Positions 45,646 to 53,060 of a DNA stretch of 64,000 nucleotides are shown here, piece by piece. The DNA lies in NCBI GenBank assembly GCA_022616075.1, contig JAKEFK010000226.1:1-64000 (forward strand), read 5' to 3'. Origin of the DNA: a bacterium (GTDB taxonomy: Bacteria > Acidobacteriota > HRBIN11 > JAKEFK01). How positions within the stretch are numbered: position 1 is the stretch's first letter; every line of letters starts with the position of its first letter. Under the pieces are notes generated by a model that was not told the DNA's origin, searched no databases, and saw only the letters and a list, made by a program, of their open reading frames with translations. Position numbers and translations under genes: made by a program.

Positions 45646-46542
45646 ATGAGCGTACTGGTTGACAAAAAATCACGAATCATCGTACAGGGAATTACCGGAA
45701 AAGAAGGTAAATTTCATGCGTATCACTGCATGGACTATGCGTCTACTAATATTGTAGGAGGCGTGACGCCGGGCAAAGGCGGGACCCTATTCAGCGAGGT
45801 GCCACCGGGAAAGAAGCCGGTTCCGGTTTTTAATACTGTTGCGGAAGCCGTACAGAAAGAAGGAGCGAACGTTTCGGTAATATTTGTTCCGCCACCCTAT
45901 GCCGCCGATGCGATTCTGGAATCGATCGATGCAGATATCGAGCTGATCATCGCAATCACGGAAGGGATTCCGGTCAATGACATGGTTCAGGTCAAACGGG
46001 TTTTGCGGGAGTCTGGCAAATCCCGTTTAATCGGGCCCAATTGTCCCGGAATTATTTCACCCGGCAAGTGCAAAATTGGAATCATGCCCGGATTTATTCA
46101 CAGGCCAGGAAATATTGGTGTGGTTAGCCGGAGCGGAACGCTCACATATGAGGCCGTATGGCAGCTCACCGGCCTTGGTATGGGACAGTCGACCTGCATT
46201 GGAATCGGCGGTGATCCTGTAAATGGCACAAACTTCATTGATGCGCTGCAGCTATTTCAAGCGGATCCGGAAACGCACGCAATCGTGATGATTGGTGAAA
46301 TCGGTGGAACTGCGGAAGAAAATGCTGCAGAACATATCCGGAAGAATATTTCGAAGCCTGTCGTTTCCTTTATCGCCGGAATGACGGCCCCGGCAGACAA
46401 AAGGATGGGTCACGCAGGAGCAATTGTCTCCGGTGGTAGCGGGACCGCCGCATCGAAGATCGCTGCGCTTGAAGCTGCCGGCGTGAGCGTGAGCCGGAGC
46501 CCCGCTGATATCGGTAGCACTATGAAGGAGTTGATTCATTAA
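45646..46542 (+). CDS. sucD: succinate-CoA ligase alpha subunit
   Basis: A 298-residue partner of sucC, starting six bases after it. The CoA-binding N-terminus has [15 protein letters not shown] and GVTPGKGG; the phosphorylated His is in [34 protein letters not shown] is typical. It completes the TCA cluster. Its TAA ends at the first base of a repeat. Confidence 0.95.
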   Translation: MSVLVDKKSRIIVQGITGKEGKFHAYHCMDYASTNIVGGVTPGKGGTLFSEVPPGKKPVPVFNTVAEAVQKEGANVSVIFVPPPYAADAILESIDADIELIIAITEGIPVNDMVQVKRVLRESGKSRLIGPNCPGIISPGKCKIGIMPGFIHRPGNIGVVSRSGTLTYEAVWQLTGLGMGQSTCIGIGGDPVNGTNFIDALQLFQADPETHAIVMIGEIGGTAEENAAEHIRKNISKPVVSFIAGMTAPADKRMGHAGAIVSGGSGTAASKIAALEAAGVSVSRSPADIGSTMKELIH

Positions 46543-46620
46543 CCGCAGAGAACGCAGAGATCGCTGAGTAGAAAATGAGCCTTTTCTTTTTTACTCTGCG
46601 TTCTCTGCGTGCTCTGCGGT
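46542..46620. repeat. ACCGCAGAGAACGC-type inverted repeat, copy 1
   Basis: accgcagagaacgcagag is matched by the reverse complement of ctctgcgtgctctgcggt (17 of 18 bases). It begins at the last base of the sucD stop and ends before ndk. A second copy stands at 58127-58204. Confidence 0.85.
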
Positions 46621-46643
46621 GAAAATAATAAACTGGAGTTGAT

Positions 46644-47060
46644 ATGCAAAGAACATTAGCGATTGTAAAACCGGACGGCGTTGCTCAAAGAGTAATCGGA
46701 GAAGTCGTAAAAAGATTGGAAGGAGCCGGCTTCCGAATTGTTGGAATGAAAATGGTGAATCTATCACCGGAAAAAGCGGGCTCTTTTTATGCTGTGCACC
46801 GCGAGCGTCCTTTTTATCAAAGCCTCATAAAGTTTATGAGCTCCGGACCGTGTGTGCCGGTTGTTTTGGAAGGGGAGAATGTGATTGAACGATTGCGGAC
46901 TCTGATGGGCGCGACGGATCCGGCAAAAGCTGCCGAAGGAACCATCCGGAAAGATCTGGCCGCGAATGTGGAACGAAATATCATTCATGGCTCGGATTCT
47001 GAGAACTCTGCCACCACTGAAATACCGTTCTTTTTCAGTCAGTTTGAGCTTCTACCTTAG
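46644..47060 (+). CDS. ndk: nucleoside diphosphate kinase
   Basis: A 138-residue enzyme moving phosphate between NTPs and NDPs. TLAIVKPDGVAQRVIGEV, VHRERPFYQSL and the phosphorylated His in NIIHGSDSENSA are the family hallmarks; full length. The start has a clear ctggag site. It follows the GTP/ATP-making sucCD, a common pairing. Confidence 0.95.
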   Translation: MQRTLAIVKPDGVAQRVIGEVVKRLEGAGFRIVGMKMVNLSPEKAGSFYAVHRERPFYQSLIKFMSSGPCVPVVLEGENVIERLRTLMGATDPAKAAEGTIRKDLAANVERNIIHGSDSENSATTEIPFFFSQFELLP

Positions 47061-47075
47061 CTGGGATCATCCTTT

Positions 47076-47702
47076 ATGAAATTCTACGACATCACTGTTG
47101 ACATTCATCCTGGAATGCAGACTTACCCGGGTGATCCGCGTTTTCGCTCGAAATCCATCAAGTCGCTTGAGAAAGGTGATCCCTTTGGTTTATCCAAAAT
47201 CATGATGTCGAATCATGTCGGCACGCATGTGGATGCTCCTTCCCATTTGCATGAGGGAGGCCTGACCATTACAGACATACCCCTGGAAGTGATGAATGGA
47301 AGAGCGCGTGTCGTGGAAATTCATAATGGTGAAAAAATCGATTTGCCGGAGCTTAAACAACTTATCTTGATGGATGATTTCCGGATCCTGTTTAAGACGC
47401 GCAACTCTCATCTTTGGAGCAACCACAAGTACTTCAGCAAAAAGTATGTCTATCTGACCTCTGATGGCGCCCGGTACTTAATCGATAACGGCATCAAGCT
47501 GATCGGTTTTGATTATCATTCGGTGGACCGTTTCGGAGATGACGAATACCCTGTTCACAAGTTGTTATTGGAAAATCAGATTGCGCTGGTCGAAGGTTTG
47601 AATCTTGCTGAAGTGGAGGAAGGGGAATACGAACTTTCCTGCCTGCCGTTGCGCCTGAAAGGAATGGATGCCGCCCCCGCCCGCGTGGTTTTGAAGAAGT
47701 AA
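47076..47702 (+). CDS. cyclase-family (kynurenine formamidase-like) metal hydrolase
   Basis: A 208-residue protein: YDITVDIHPGMQTYPGDPRF start, then the signature metal motif HVGTHVDAPSHL and GFDYHSVDRFGDDEYPVH. This fold includes arylformamidases, isatin hydrolases and cyclases of polyketides; substrate is not evident. It starts 16 bases after ndk, co-directional. Confidence 0.82.
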   Translation: MKFYDITVDIHPGMQTYPGDPRFRSKSIKSLEKGDPFGLSKIMMSNHVGTHVDAPSHLHEGGLTITDIPLEVMNGRARVVEIHNGEKIDLPELKQLILMDDFRILFKTRNSHLWSNHKYFSKKYVYLTSDGARYLIDNGIKLIGFDYHSVDRFGDDEYPVHKLLLENQIALVEGLNLAEVEEGEYELSCLPLRLKGMDAAPARVVLKK

Positions 47703-47707
47703 GTAAC

Positions 47708-47777
47708 AAAGTAGCGTGGGCGTCCCGCCTGCGAGAAACGAGAAGAGCTTTGCCGGCGGGACGCCCGCGCTATTTTA
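47708..47777. repeat. palindromic repeat family A, copy 7
   Basis: aaagtagcgtgggcgtcccg and the reverse arm cgggacgcccgcgctatttta fill the gap of the tail-to-tail cyclase and puuD genes. The puuD TAA lies at its edge. Confidence 0.85.
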
Positions 47778-48452
47778 CTTACACGCGTTGACGAAAGATT
47801 CGAACAACGAGTGAAACGTGGCGCCATGGTCCACAAATTCTTCCGGGTGCCATTGGACACCCAGAAAATAGCGCGCATCAGGAAGTTCCAGCCCTTCCAC
47901 AACACCATCATCGGACCATGCGGTTGCGATGAGGCCTTTCCCCAAATCCTTAACAGATTGATGATGAAAACTGTTGACGCTCACGCGATCTTTGCCGATG
48001 ATCGCGTGCAATCGAGTGCCTTGAAGAATGGAAACGTCATGACCCGGATTGCCAGGGGCTTTCTTGGAATCATGAACAATCAAAGTCTTGATTTCATCAG
48101 GAATGTGTTGAATCAGATTTCCACCCAGCGCGACATTTATCAGCTGCACACCACGGCAAATTCCAAACACCGGAATTCCACGTCGCAAAGCTTCGCGCGT
48201 TAAAGTCAATTCCATTTCATCCCGATCCCTGTTGATATGATGCACCATCGGATGATTTACTTCATCGAATTCCTTTGCATCAATATCGCCGCCTCCTGTC
48301 AACAGCATTCCGTTAAGATGATCGATCACATCCATAGTGACCGCGCGCGGTAGCAGAACTTCCACATCCGCGCCGGCCAATTCCACAGAGCGCTGGTATT
48401 TGGGAACTCTTCGCATTCCATCCGAAGCTATTCCGATCAAAGGCTTTTTCAT
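47775..48452 (-). CDS. gamma-glutamyl-gamma-aminobutyrate hydrolase-like amidase (class I glutaminase fold)
   Basis: A 225-residue peptidase C26: nucleophilic Cys in PVFGICRGVQLINVALGG and the His-Glu pair in GVQWHPEEF. PuuD-type enzymes cleave gamma-glutamyl amides. The Met at 48452 (MKKPLIGIASDG) overlaps the GH15 stop (ATGA), so the two are coupled despite unrelated chemistry. Confidence 0.88.
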   Translation of the reverse strand: MKKPLIGIASDGMRRVPKYQRSVELAGADVEVLLPRAVTMDVIDHLNGMLLTGGGDIDAKEFDEVNHPMVHHINRDRDEMELTLTREALRRGIPVFGICRGVQLINVALGGNLIQHIPDEIKTLIVHDSKKAPGNPGHDVSILQGTRLHAIIGKDRVSVNSFHHQSVKDLGKGLIATAWSDDGVVEGLELPDARYFLGVQWHPEEFVDHGATFHSLFESFVNACK

Positions 48453-50263
48453 GAAGAGTACCATGCGCGAACTTTACCGTCGCGCGCTTCCACCAGATCG
48501 CTGATCGTCATGGCTGCGTGAATCAGGCCGACATGGGTATATGCCTGAGGAAAATTCCCCAGCAAAGTCCCTGTTGTTGGATCGACATCTTCCGAAAAAA
48601 GACCTGCGTGGTTAGCAAAACTATTGAGATGGTGAAATAATTTGATCGCTTCATCCAGACGACCCATTAATGCAAGAGCTTCCGCCCACCAGAAGGAACA
48701 AATCGTAAACGCGCTTGTTGTCGCTCCAAAATCATCCGGGTTGATGTACCGTAGCATCAAACCATTTTCCACCAGCATTTCCTGATACGCATCTACGGTG
48801 GACACAAATCGCGGATCCCTTGCGTCCAACAACCCGAGAGTGGGCAACAAAAGATTGGCCGCGTCAGCATTCTCCCCATCCAATCCCTGAGTGAAGTAGC
48901 CGAGACTTTCGTTGTAGCCGTGTCTGAGAATGATTTCCAGTTCTTTGTCCGCCACTCGTTCCCAGCGTTCTGCGCAATCGAACCGTTTGAACCTCCGCGC
49001 CAGTCTGGCGCCGCGGCTGATCGCAACCCAGCACATCGCCCGCGAAAATGTATAAGGACGCAACAAGGAACGGAATTCCCAGATCCCTGTATCAAGCGTG
49101 GGCGCGGCGACAATTGCATCCTCCACCATGCGATGAATCAGCGGAAAAAAACCTTCAGGATCCGAATGCACAATTCGGGGATCGCTCAACAGCGTTTCAA
49201 GACAGAGAATGATTTCGCCCATCAGATCATTTTGCTTTTGTTCATAAGCGGCATTTCCAATCCTCACATGGCCATTTCCTCCAAAACCTGCCAGATGTGG
49301 AAGCGCGATTTCGGGCAAATGCCTTTCGCCATCAATGCCATAGACCGGCTGAAGTGGGCCGGCTTCAGCAACATCCCGCAAGTACAGAATGAAATTTTCC
49401 CCCTCGTTCACATGACTCAACCGGCGGAGTGCTTCGACCACGAAGGAAGCATCGCGAAGCCAGCAATACCTGTAATCCCAGGTGCGCGGCGTCCCGAGAG
49501 CTTCAGGAATACTGGTAGTGGATGCGGCAATGATTGCGCCTGTATCATGATACACATGAAGTTTCAAACAGAGCGCAGAGCGGAGCACTTCAACCGGAGC
49601 AAAAGTCGGAAGCGCGCACGTTTTTGCCCAGGCTCGCCAGCCCGCAATCGTAAGATCCAGGTTGCGATTGATTTCCGCAAGTGTCGGATACTCCAGGAAC
49701 TTGCCGTACGAAAGCACAAAATAGATCGGCCGGTTTAAGACAAACTCCCTTTTTGAAAGCACGTAAGGAGCGGGAAGGTTCGTCGAAAGATGGAGCGGTA
49801 TGGAATCACTCCGTATTTCTATGCCTGAGTTGGATTGCAACAAATCGGGTTTGATCCGGGCATAATCGGGCCGCGGGTCAAAATCGATGCGCAACCGGGG
49901 TTGTCCTGCGAGCGGTTTTATGATCCGAATGAGCTGAATGGGCGCACTCACACTCAGGCCTTCCGGTATCCGGGGCGCAAAATCAATGATTTCCCATGCA
50001 GAATCGCTCTTCTCAAAGATGGTTGAAATTACATTCGTGTTTGACAGGTACTTCATGTTGCCCTGAATCTCGGAATCTGAAAACAAAACTTGAAATACGC
50101 CACCATTGTCGCGATCCAGAATTCGGGCAAAAACAGACGGGGAATCAAAGCGCGGCAAACAGAGCCATTCAATCGCGCTGCTCGGTGAGACGAGGGCAAG
50201 GACCCGTCCATTTCCGATCACAGCGTGGTTAAGCGCCGGAGAACTGATTTCTTCAGAAGGCAT
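48449..50263 (-). CDS. GH15 family glycoside hydrolase (trehalase/glucoamylase-like)
   Basis: A 604-residue cytoplasmic enzyme. The N-terminal beta domain begins with NHAVIGNGRVLALVSPSS and IEWLCLPRFDSPSVF; the (alpha/alpha)6 barrel includes PRTWDYRYCWLRDASF and TICSFWWAEALALMG, typical of GH15 proteins, many of which are trehalases in actinobacteria. A trehalose-6-P synthase/phosphatase 3 kb away makes trehalose turnover plausible. No signal peptide. Confidence 0.85.
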   Translation of the reverse strand: MPSEEISSPALNHAVIGNGRVLALVSPSSAIEWLCLPRFDSPSVFARILDRDNGGVFQVLFSDSEIQGNMKYLSNTNVISTIFEKSDSAWEIIDFAPRIPEGLSVSAPIQLIRIIKPLAGQPRLRIDFDPRPDYARIKPDLLQSNSGIEIRSDSIPLHLSTNLPAPYVLSKREFVLNRPIYFVLSYGKFLEYPTLAEINRNLDLTIAGWRAWAKTCALPTFAPVEVLRSALCLKLHVYHDTGAIIAASTTSIPEALGTPRTWDYRYCWLRDASFVVEALRRLSHVNEGENFILYLRDVAEAGPLQPVYGIDGERHLPEIALPHLAGFGGNGHVRIGNAAYEQKQNDLMGEIILCLETLLSDPRIVHSDPEGFFPLIHRMVEDAIVAAPTLDTGIWEFRSLLRPYTFSRAMCWVAISRGARLARRFKRFDCAERWERVADKELEIILRHGYNESLGYFTQGLDGENADAANLLLPTLGLLDARDPRFVSTVDAYQEMLVENGLMLRYINPDDFGATTSAFTICSFWWAEALALMGRLDEAIKLFHHLNSFANHAGLFSEDVDPTTGTLLGNFPQAYTHVGLIHAAMTISDLVEARDGKVRAWYSS

Positions 50264-50353
50264 TTATCAGGTACCTCGGGAATTTCACTTAAATCATAGT
50301 ATCAGGAGAACGCCTTTTCATCTTCATGTGATGCTATCATCGGGTTAGAGCGC

Positions 50354-51451
50354 ATGAATGTCACCTGGAATTTCCAATTGCAATCCCGTAGACGTTGCGC
50401 CAGTTGCAGGCAGTACATTCTTAGTTTGAAGAATGCTCTTTATTGCCGGGACTGCTGCGCGCAATATCATTCTGCCTGCTGGCAGAAAACAAAATCCTGC
50501 AGCGTTGCACAGTGTGGCGGCATTCTTTATTACGTATTTCTTCTCCCGTCATTGCTCCATCAGACCAGCAATTATCGGCGAGCACACGGTCTTCCCTTAA
50601 ACAAAACGCTTTTGCCGGCGCTTCAGACTGCTTGGAAGAATTCACTTGCTGGAGAGATCATAGAGGCGGAGCTCAGATTACAAAGAAATCTGTTCTATGC
50701 AATCGCCAAAATCACTCTTGCTATGTGCGGTATCACCGGTTTCGTATGCTTGTTGCTGTTGAGTTTACCGGATGCCTTTACGGGCGCGTTTACATTTTTA
50801 CTTCTGGCTGTCCCTGGAATCACAATTTTGTTTGCTAGCACCGCTGCCGGCAGGCTGACCGGTCCAATTGAAGGGAAAAAAAGCTCGCCGGCTAAAACGC
50901 AAACGCTTCACGGATTGCTGAGTCTATTCCTTAGTTTCTTGTTGTCGTTGCCATTTATCTTTCTCGCTTTGTTGTTTGTGGATGTCAAATTGCTTGCTGA
51001 GGCCGGGGCGGATGCAAAAAGATTCTTTTTCCTGTTCACAACCAGCGGGGATCAATCCGCTTTCCTGGCCCTATTGAACTTGCATATTGTGGCTTTCGCG
51101 GTGTCCTGTGGATACCGGAATAGTCTGATCCCTGCGCTGTTAGCTATGTTTTTTGGATTTGTTGATCTCCTTTTGATGAGCACTGCTGCTCGTCTTTTTT
51201 TCCTGAACGTTTACCCATTTGAAATCGACTGGACACCGTTTCTACAGTGGCTGGCCTTCAAACAACATGTCGCGTGGATGACAAGTTTGGTTGCAGTCTG
51301 GCTTTTCTTGCGGTTCAGGGATAGGAAGAAGAGAATCGATCTCAGGACAAAACTCGTGATCGGATTGCTTTTAACGCTGGGAATTCTCTTTACCGCGATC
51401 AAGATAGTTGCTCTGCTTTTGCAGTTGGCGGCGAAACCCCCGGTTCTATGA
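50354..51451 (+). CDS. multi-pass membrane protein with N-terminal RING-like zinc domain
   Basis: A 365-residue protein. Residues 15-54 hold eight potential zinc ligands: C15, C18, C31, C34, H39, C42, C49 and C54, spaced CxxC-x12-CxxC-x4-H-x2-C-x6-C-x4-C, a C4HC3 pattern as in prokaryotic RING-type fingers. The rest has about seven hydrophobic helices (for example FLSFLLSLPFIFLALLFVDV). No catalytic enzyme motif is seen. It overlaps the next gene by four bases (ATGA). A predicted membrane adaptor or E3-like protein is speculation from the zinc pattern. Confidence 0.7.
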   Translation: MNVTWNFQLQSRRRCASCRQYILSLKNALYCRDCCAQYHSACWQKTKSCSVAQCGGILYYVFLLPSLLHQTSNYRRAHGLPLNKTLLPALQTAWKNSLAGEIIEAELRLQRNLFYAIAKITLAMCGITGFVCLLLLSLPDAFTGAFTFLLLAVPGITILFASTAAGRLTGPIEGKKSSPAKTQTLHGLLSLFLSFLLSLPFIFLALLFVDVKLLAEAGADAKRFFFLFTTSGDQSAFLALLNLHIVAFAVSCGYRNSLIPALLAMFFGFVDLLLMSTAARLFFLNVYPFEIDWTPFLQWLAFKQHVAWMTSLVAVWLFLRFRDRKKRIDLRTKLVIGLLLTLGILFTAIKIVALLLQLAAKPPVL

Positions 51452-52242
51452 TCTGGATCGCTGCTGTTGTTCTACTTACCTTCCTTTTAACGCTGTTACT
51501 TTCAAGGTTGCTTCGAAGGTATGAAGCCTACCTGGAACGTTTGTGTGCACAATGGAAGGGAACATACAAACAGAAATACGATCATCTAGAGCAGATTTTG
51601 AAAGGAAAAGGAGCCTATCAGTTTCAGGGACTCTACCGGGAAAGAGCATTTGAGATTGAGTACTCCTATAGATGGGGTGCGTTCCTTGATGAGCAGATAC
51701 GAGACACTCCGAAAGAAAGCTTGCGAATCCGGTTTCCGGTTATTCAAAAATTCTGGCTTCGAATGATCCGATCTGGTCCCGAAAAGCATTCTGGCGAGGA
51801 TGTATTGTTTAAGACTCCAGCAGGCTCAATTTACTTGATTCACAGCAATCAGATGGAAGCTGCCAGCGAATTTCTTAAAATGGAAAATGCACAAAATCAA
51901 TTTCCAGTTATTTTTGATCGCCTGGAAATTTATCAGGGAGCTGGTGAAATAGAAATTCTTTTTCCAGCAAGGCGCCGATTTAGTGAGAATGATTTTACCG
52001 CGGCAATCACCTCACTCTTCGCTCTTCTGTCAGCCTACGAAGGAATGAGTAAACTCGTTCTTGCTGTCTTTGTTCACGGGATTTTGAATAAATGTCCCTA
52101 TTGCCGCGACGAATTTCGCAGCGGGCAGGAGCAAATCGTTCATTGCGGGCAATGTGGCGCCCGGCTTCATCAAAGTTGCTGGAAAGAAAATGGCGAGTGT
52201 ACAACCTGGGGATGTCAAACTAGAATTGCGCTAAGAACATAA
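51448..52242 (+). CDS. membrane-anchored protein with C-terminal RING-like zinc domain
   Basis: A 264-residue protein. One N-terminal membrane helix (MIWIAAVVLLTFLLTLLLSR) is followed by a soluble mid-region of unknown fold (about 40-205). Residues 216-256 repeat the same zinc pattern as its neighbour: C216, C219, C233, C236, H241, C244, C251, C256, with CW after the sixth ligand in both. So the two overlapping genes carry homologous zinc modules at opposite termini, a sign that they work together at the membrane. No known family for the middle is claimed. Confidence 0.7.
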   Translation: MIWIAAVVLLTFLLTLLLSRLLRRYEAYLERLCAQWKGTYKQKYDHLEQILKGKGAYQFQGLYRERAFEIEYSYRWGAFLDEQIRDTPKESLRIRFPVIQKFWLRMIRSGPEKHSGEDVLFKTPAGSIYLIHSNQMEAASEFLKMENAQNQFPVIFDRLEIYQGAGEIEILFPARRRFSENDFTAAITSLFALLSAYEGMSKLVLAVFVHGILNKCPYCRDEFRSGQEQIVHCGQCGARLHQSCWKENGECTTWGCQTRIALRT

Positions 52243-52258
52243 ACAGGAATCGATCCGG

Positions 52259-52786
52259 CTATTGAAACTCCTTTAGTTTTGACTCATACTCCTCAATCTT
52301 CTTTTCTAAAGCCCGAATTTGCTCTTGAGACCCTCCTGTTTTCCGAAGAGTCTCGAGATCATATTTCAGCGCTTGAATCATTTTCTTTGTGGATTCTATG
52401 TCCTTTTGGGTTGCAGGCCCTTTCGTGAGGTGTGCTCGATAGATTGCAAGATCCCTTTTTAGTTCATCTAGTTCTTCCTTGTATTTGTCCAGCCGGAACT
52501 GTTCATAAAATCGATCAGATTCTTTTCGTTTTTTTTCTTCAAGTTCGGCCACTTTGGCTTCTAATTCCCAAATCTGGACCATGTAGGATTGTTCCCGGGG
52601 ATCTCCCGAAACGGGCAAATCGGCTTGATGCAGATTCTCCTCCGAGTAGGACTTTGCATCTCCCGTATGCGATTCTTTGTTTTGCTTGGCGAGGTCGGCA
52701 AGTGAAACGCTACCGTCCGCTTTCCCGCTTTTCTTAGAGGTAAACTGTTTTGTAGAATCCTTACTTTTTGCATTGCGCTCTTGCAT
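52259..52786 (-). CDS. coiled-coil protein of unknown function
   Basis: A 175-residue, highly charged protein: a low-complexity N-terminus (SKDSTKQFTSKKSGKADG) and heptad-rich helices from about residue 66 to the end (QIWELEAKVAELEEKKRKES; IRALEKKIEEYESKLKEF). No signal peptide or membrane helix. Its start lies inside the end of a small membrane-protein frame (52761-52985), and it converges with the RING-like pair 16 bases away. It may be a structural partner. Confidence 0.65.
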   Translation of the reverse strand: MQERNAKSKDSTKQFTSKKSGKADGSVSLADLAKQNKESHTGDAKSYSEENLHQADLPVSGDPREQSYMVQIWELEAKVAELEEKKRKESDRFYEQFRLDKYKEELDELKRDLAIYRAHLTKGPATQKDIESTKKMIQALKYDLETLRKTGGSQEQIRALEKKIEEYESKLKEFQ

Positions 52787-52985
52787 TTTCTGATGATCCA
52801 GTTCGACTTTTCTGAAGCGTACTGGCAGGCCATCGGATAAAATGGTTTATGCTTTCGTTGTCTTCACGGACTAGCCTGCCTCTAAACAGTTTGCCGTCCT
52901 TCTTTCGAATGACTACATACTCCCCGGCATTAAGCACGGTAAGGATCAGGAAAAAGACAAGGAAAAGAACAAGGTTTGTCCCAAT
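52761..52985 (-). CDS. small single-span membrane protein without a standard start codon
   Basis: The minus-strand frame encodes GTNLVLFLVFFLILTVLNAG, a membrane helix, then EYVVIRKKDGKLFRGRLVRE and a basic tail ending QCKK. It looks like a real protein, but the first ATG/GTG/TTG in frame is a GTG (52937) inside the helix. An ATT at 52985 would start the helix cleanly, or an ATG in another frame (M-R-L-G-Q-T) with a frameshift could have. It overlaps the coiled-coil gene's start by 26 bases. Start undecided. Confidence 0.45.
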   Translation of the reverse strand: MGTNLVLFLVFFLILTVLNAGEYVVIRKKDGKLFRGRLVREDNESINHFIRWPASTLQKSRTGSSENARAQCKK

Positions 52986-53060
52986 CGCATAAGCTCAAGT
53001 TGACTAATAACATAGACCCTTTCCCATTTCAAGGAAGGTTTTTTCCAGAGGTGCGAATGA

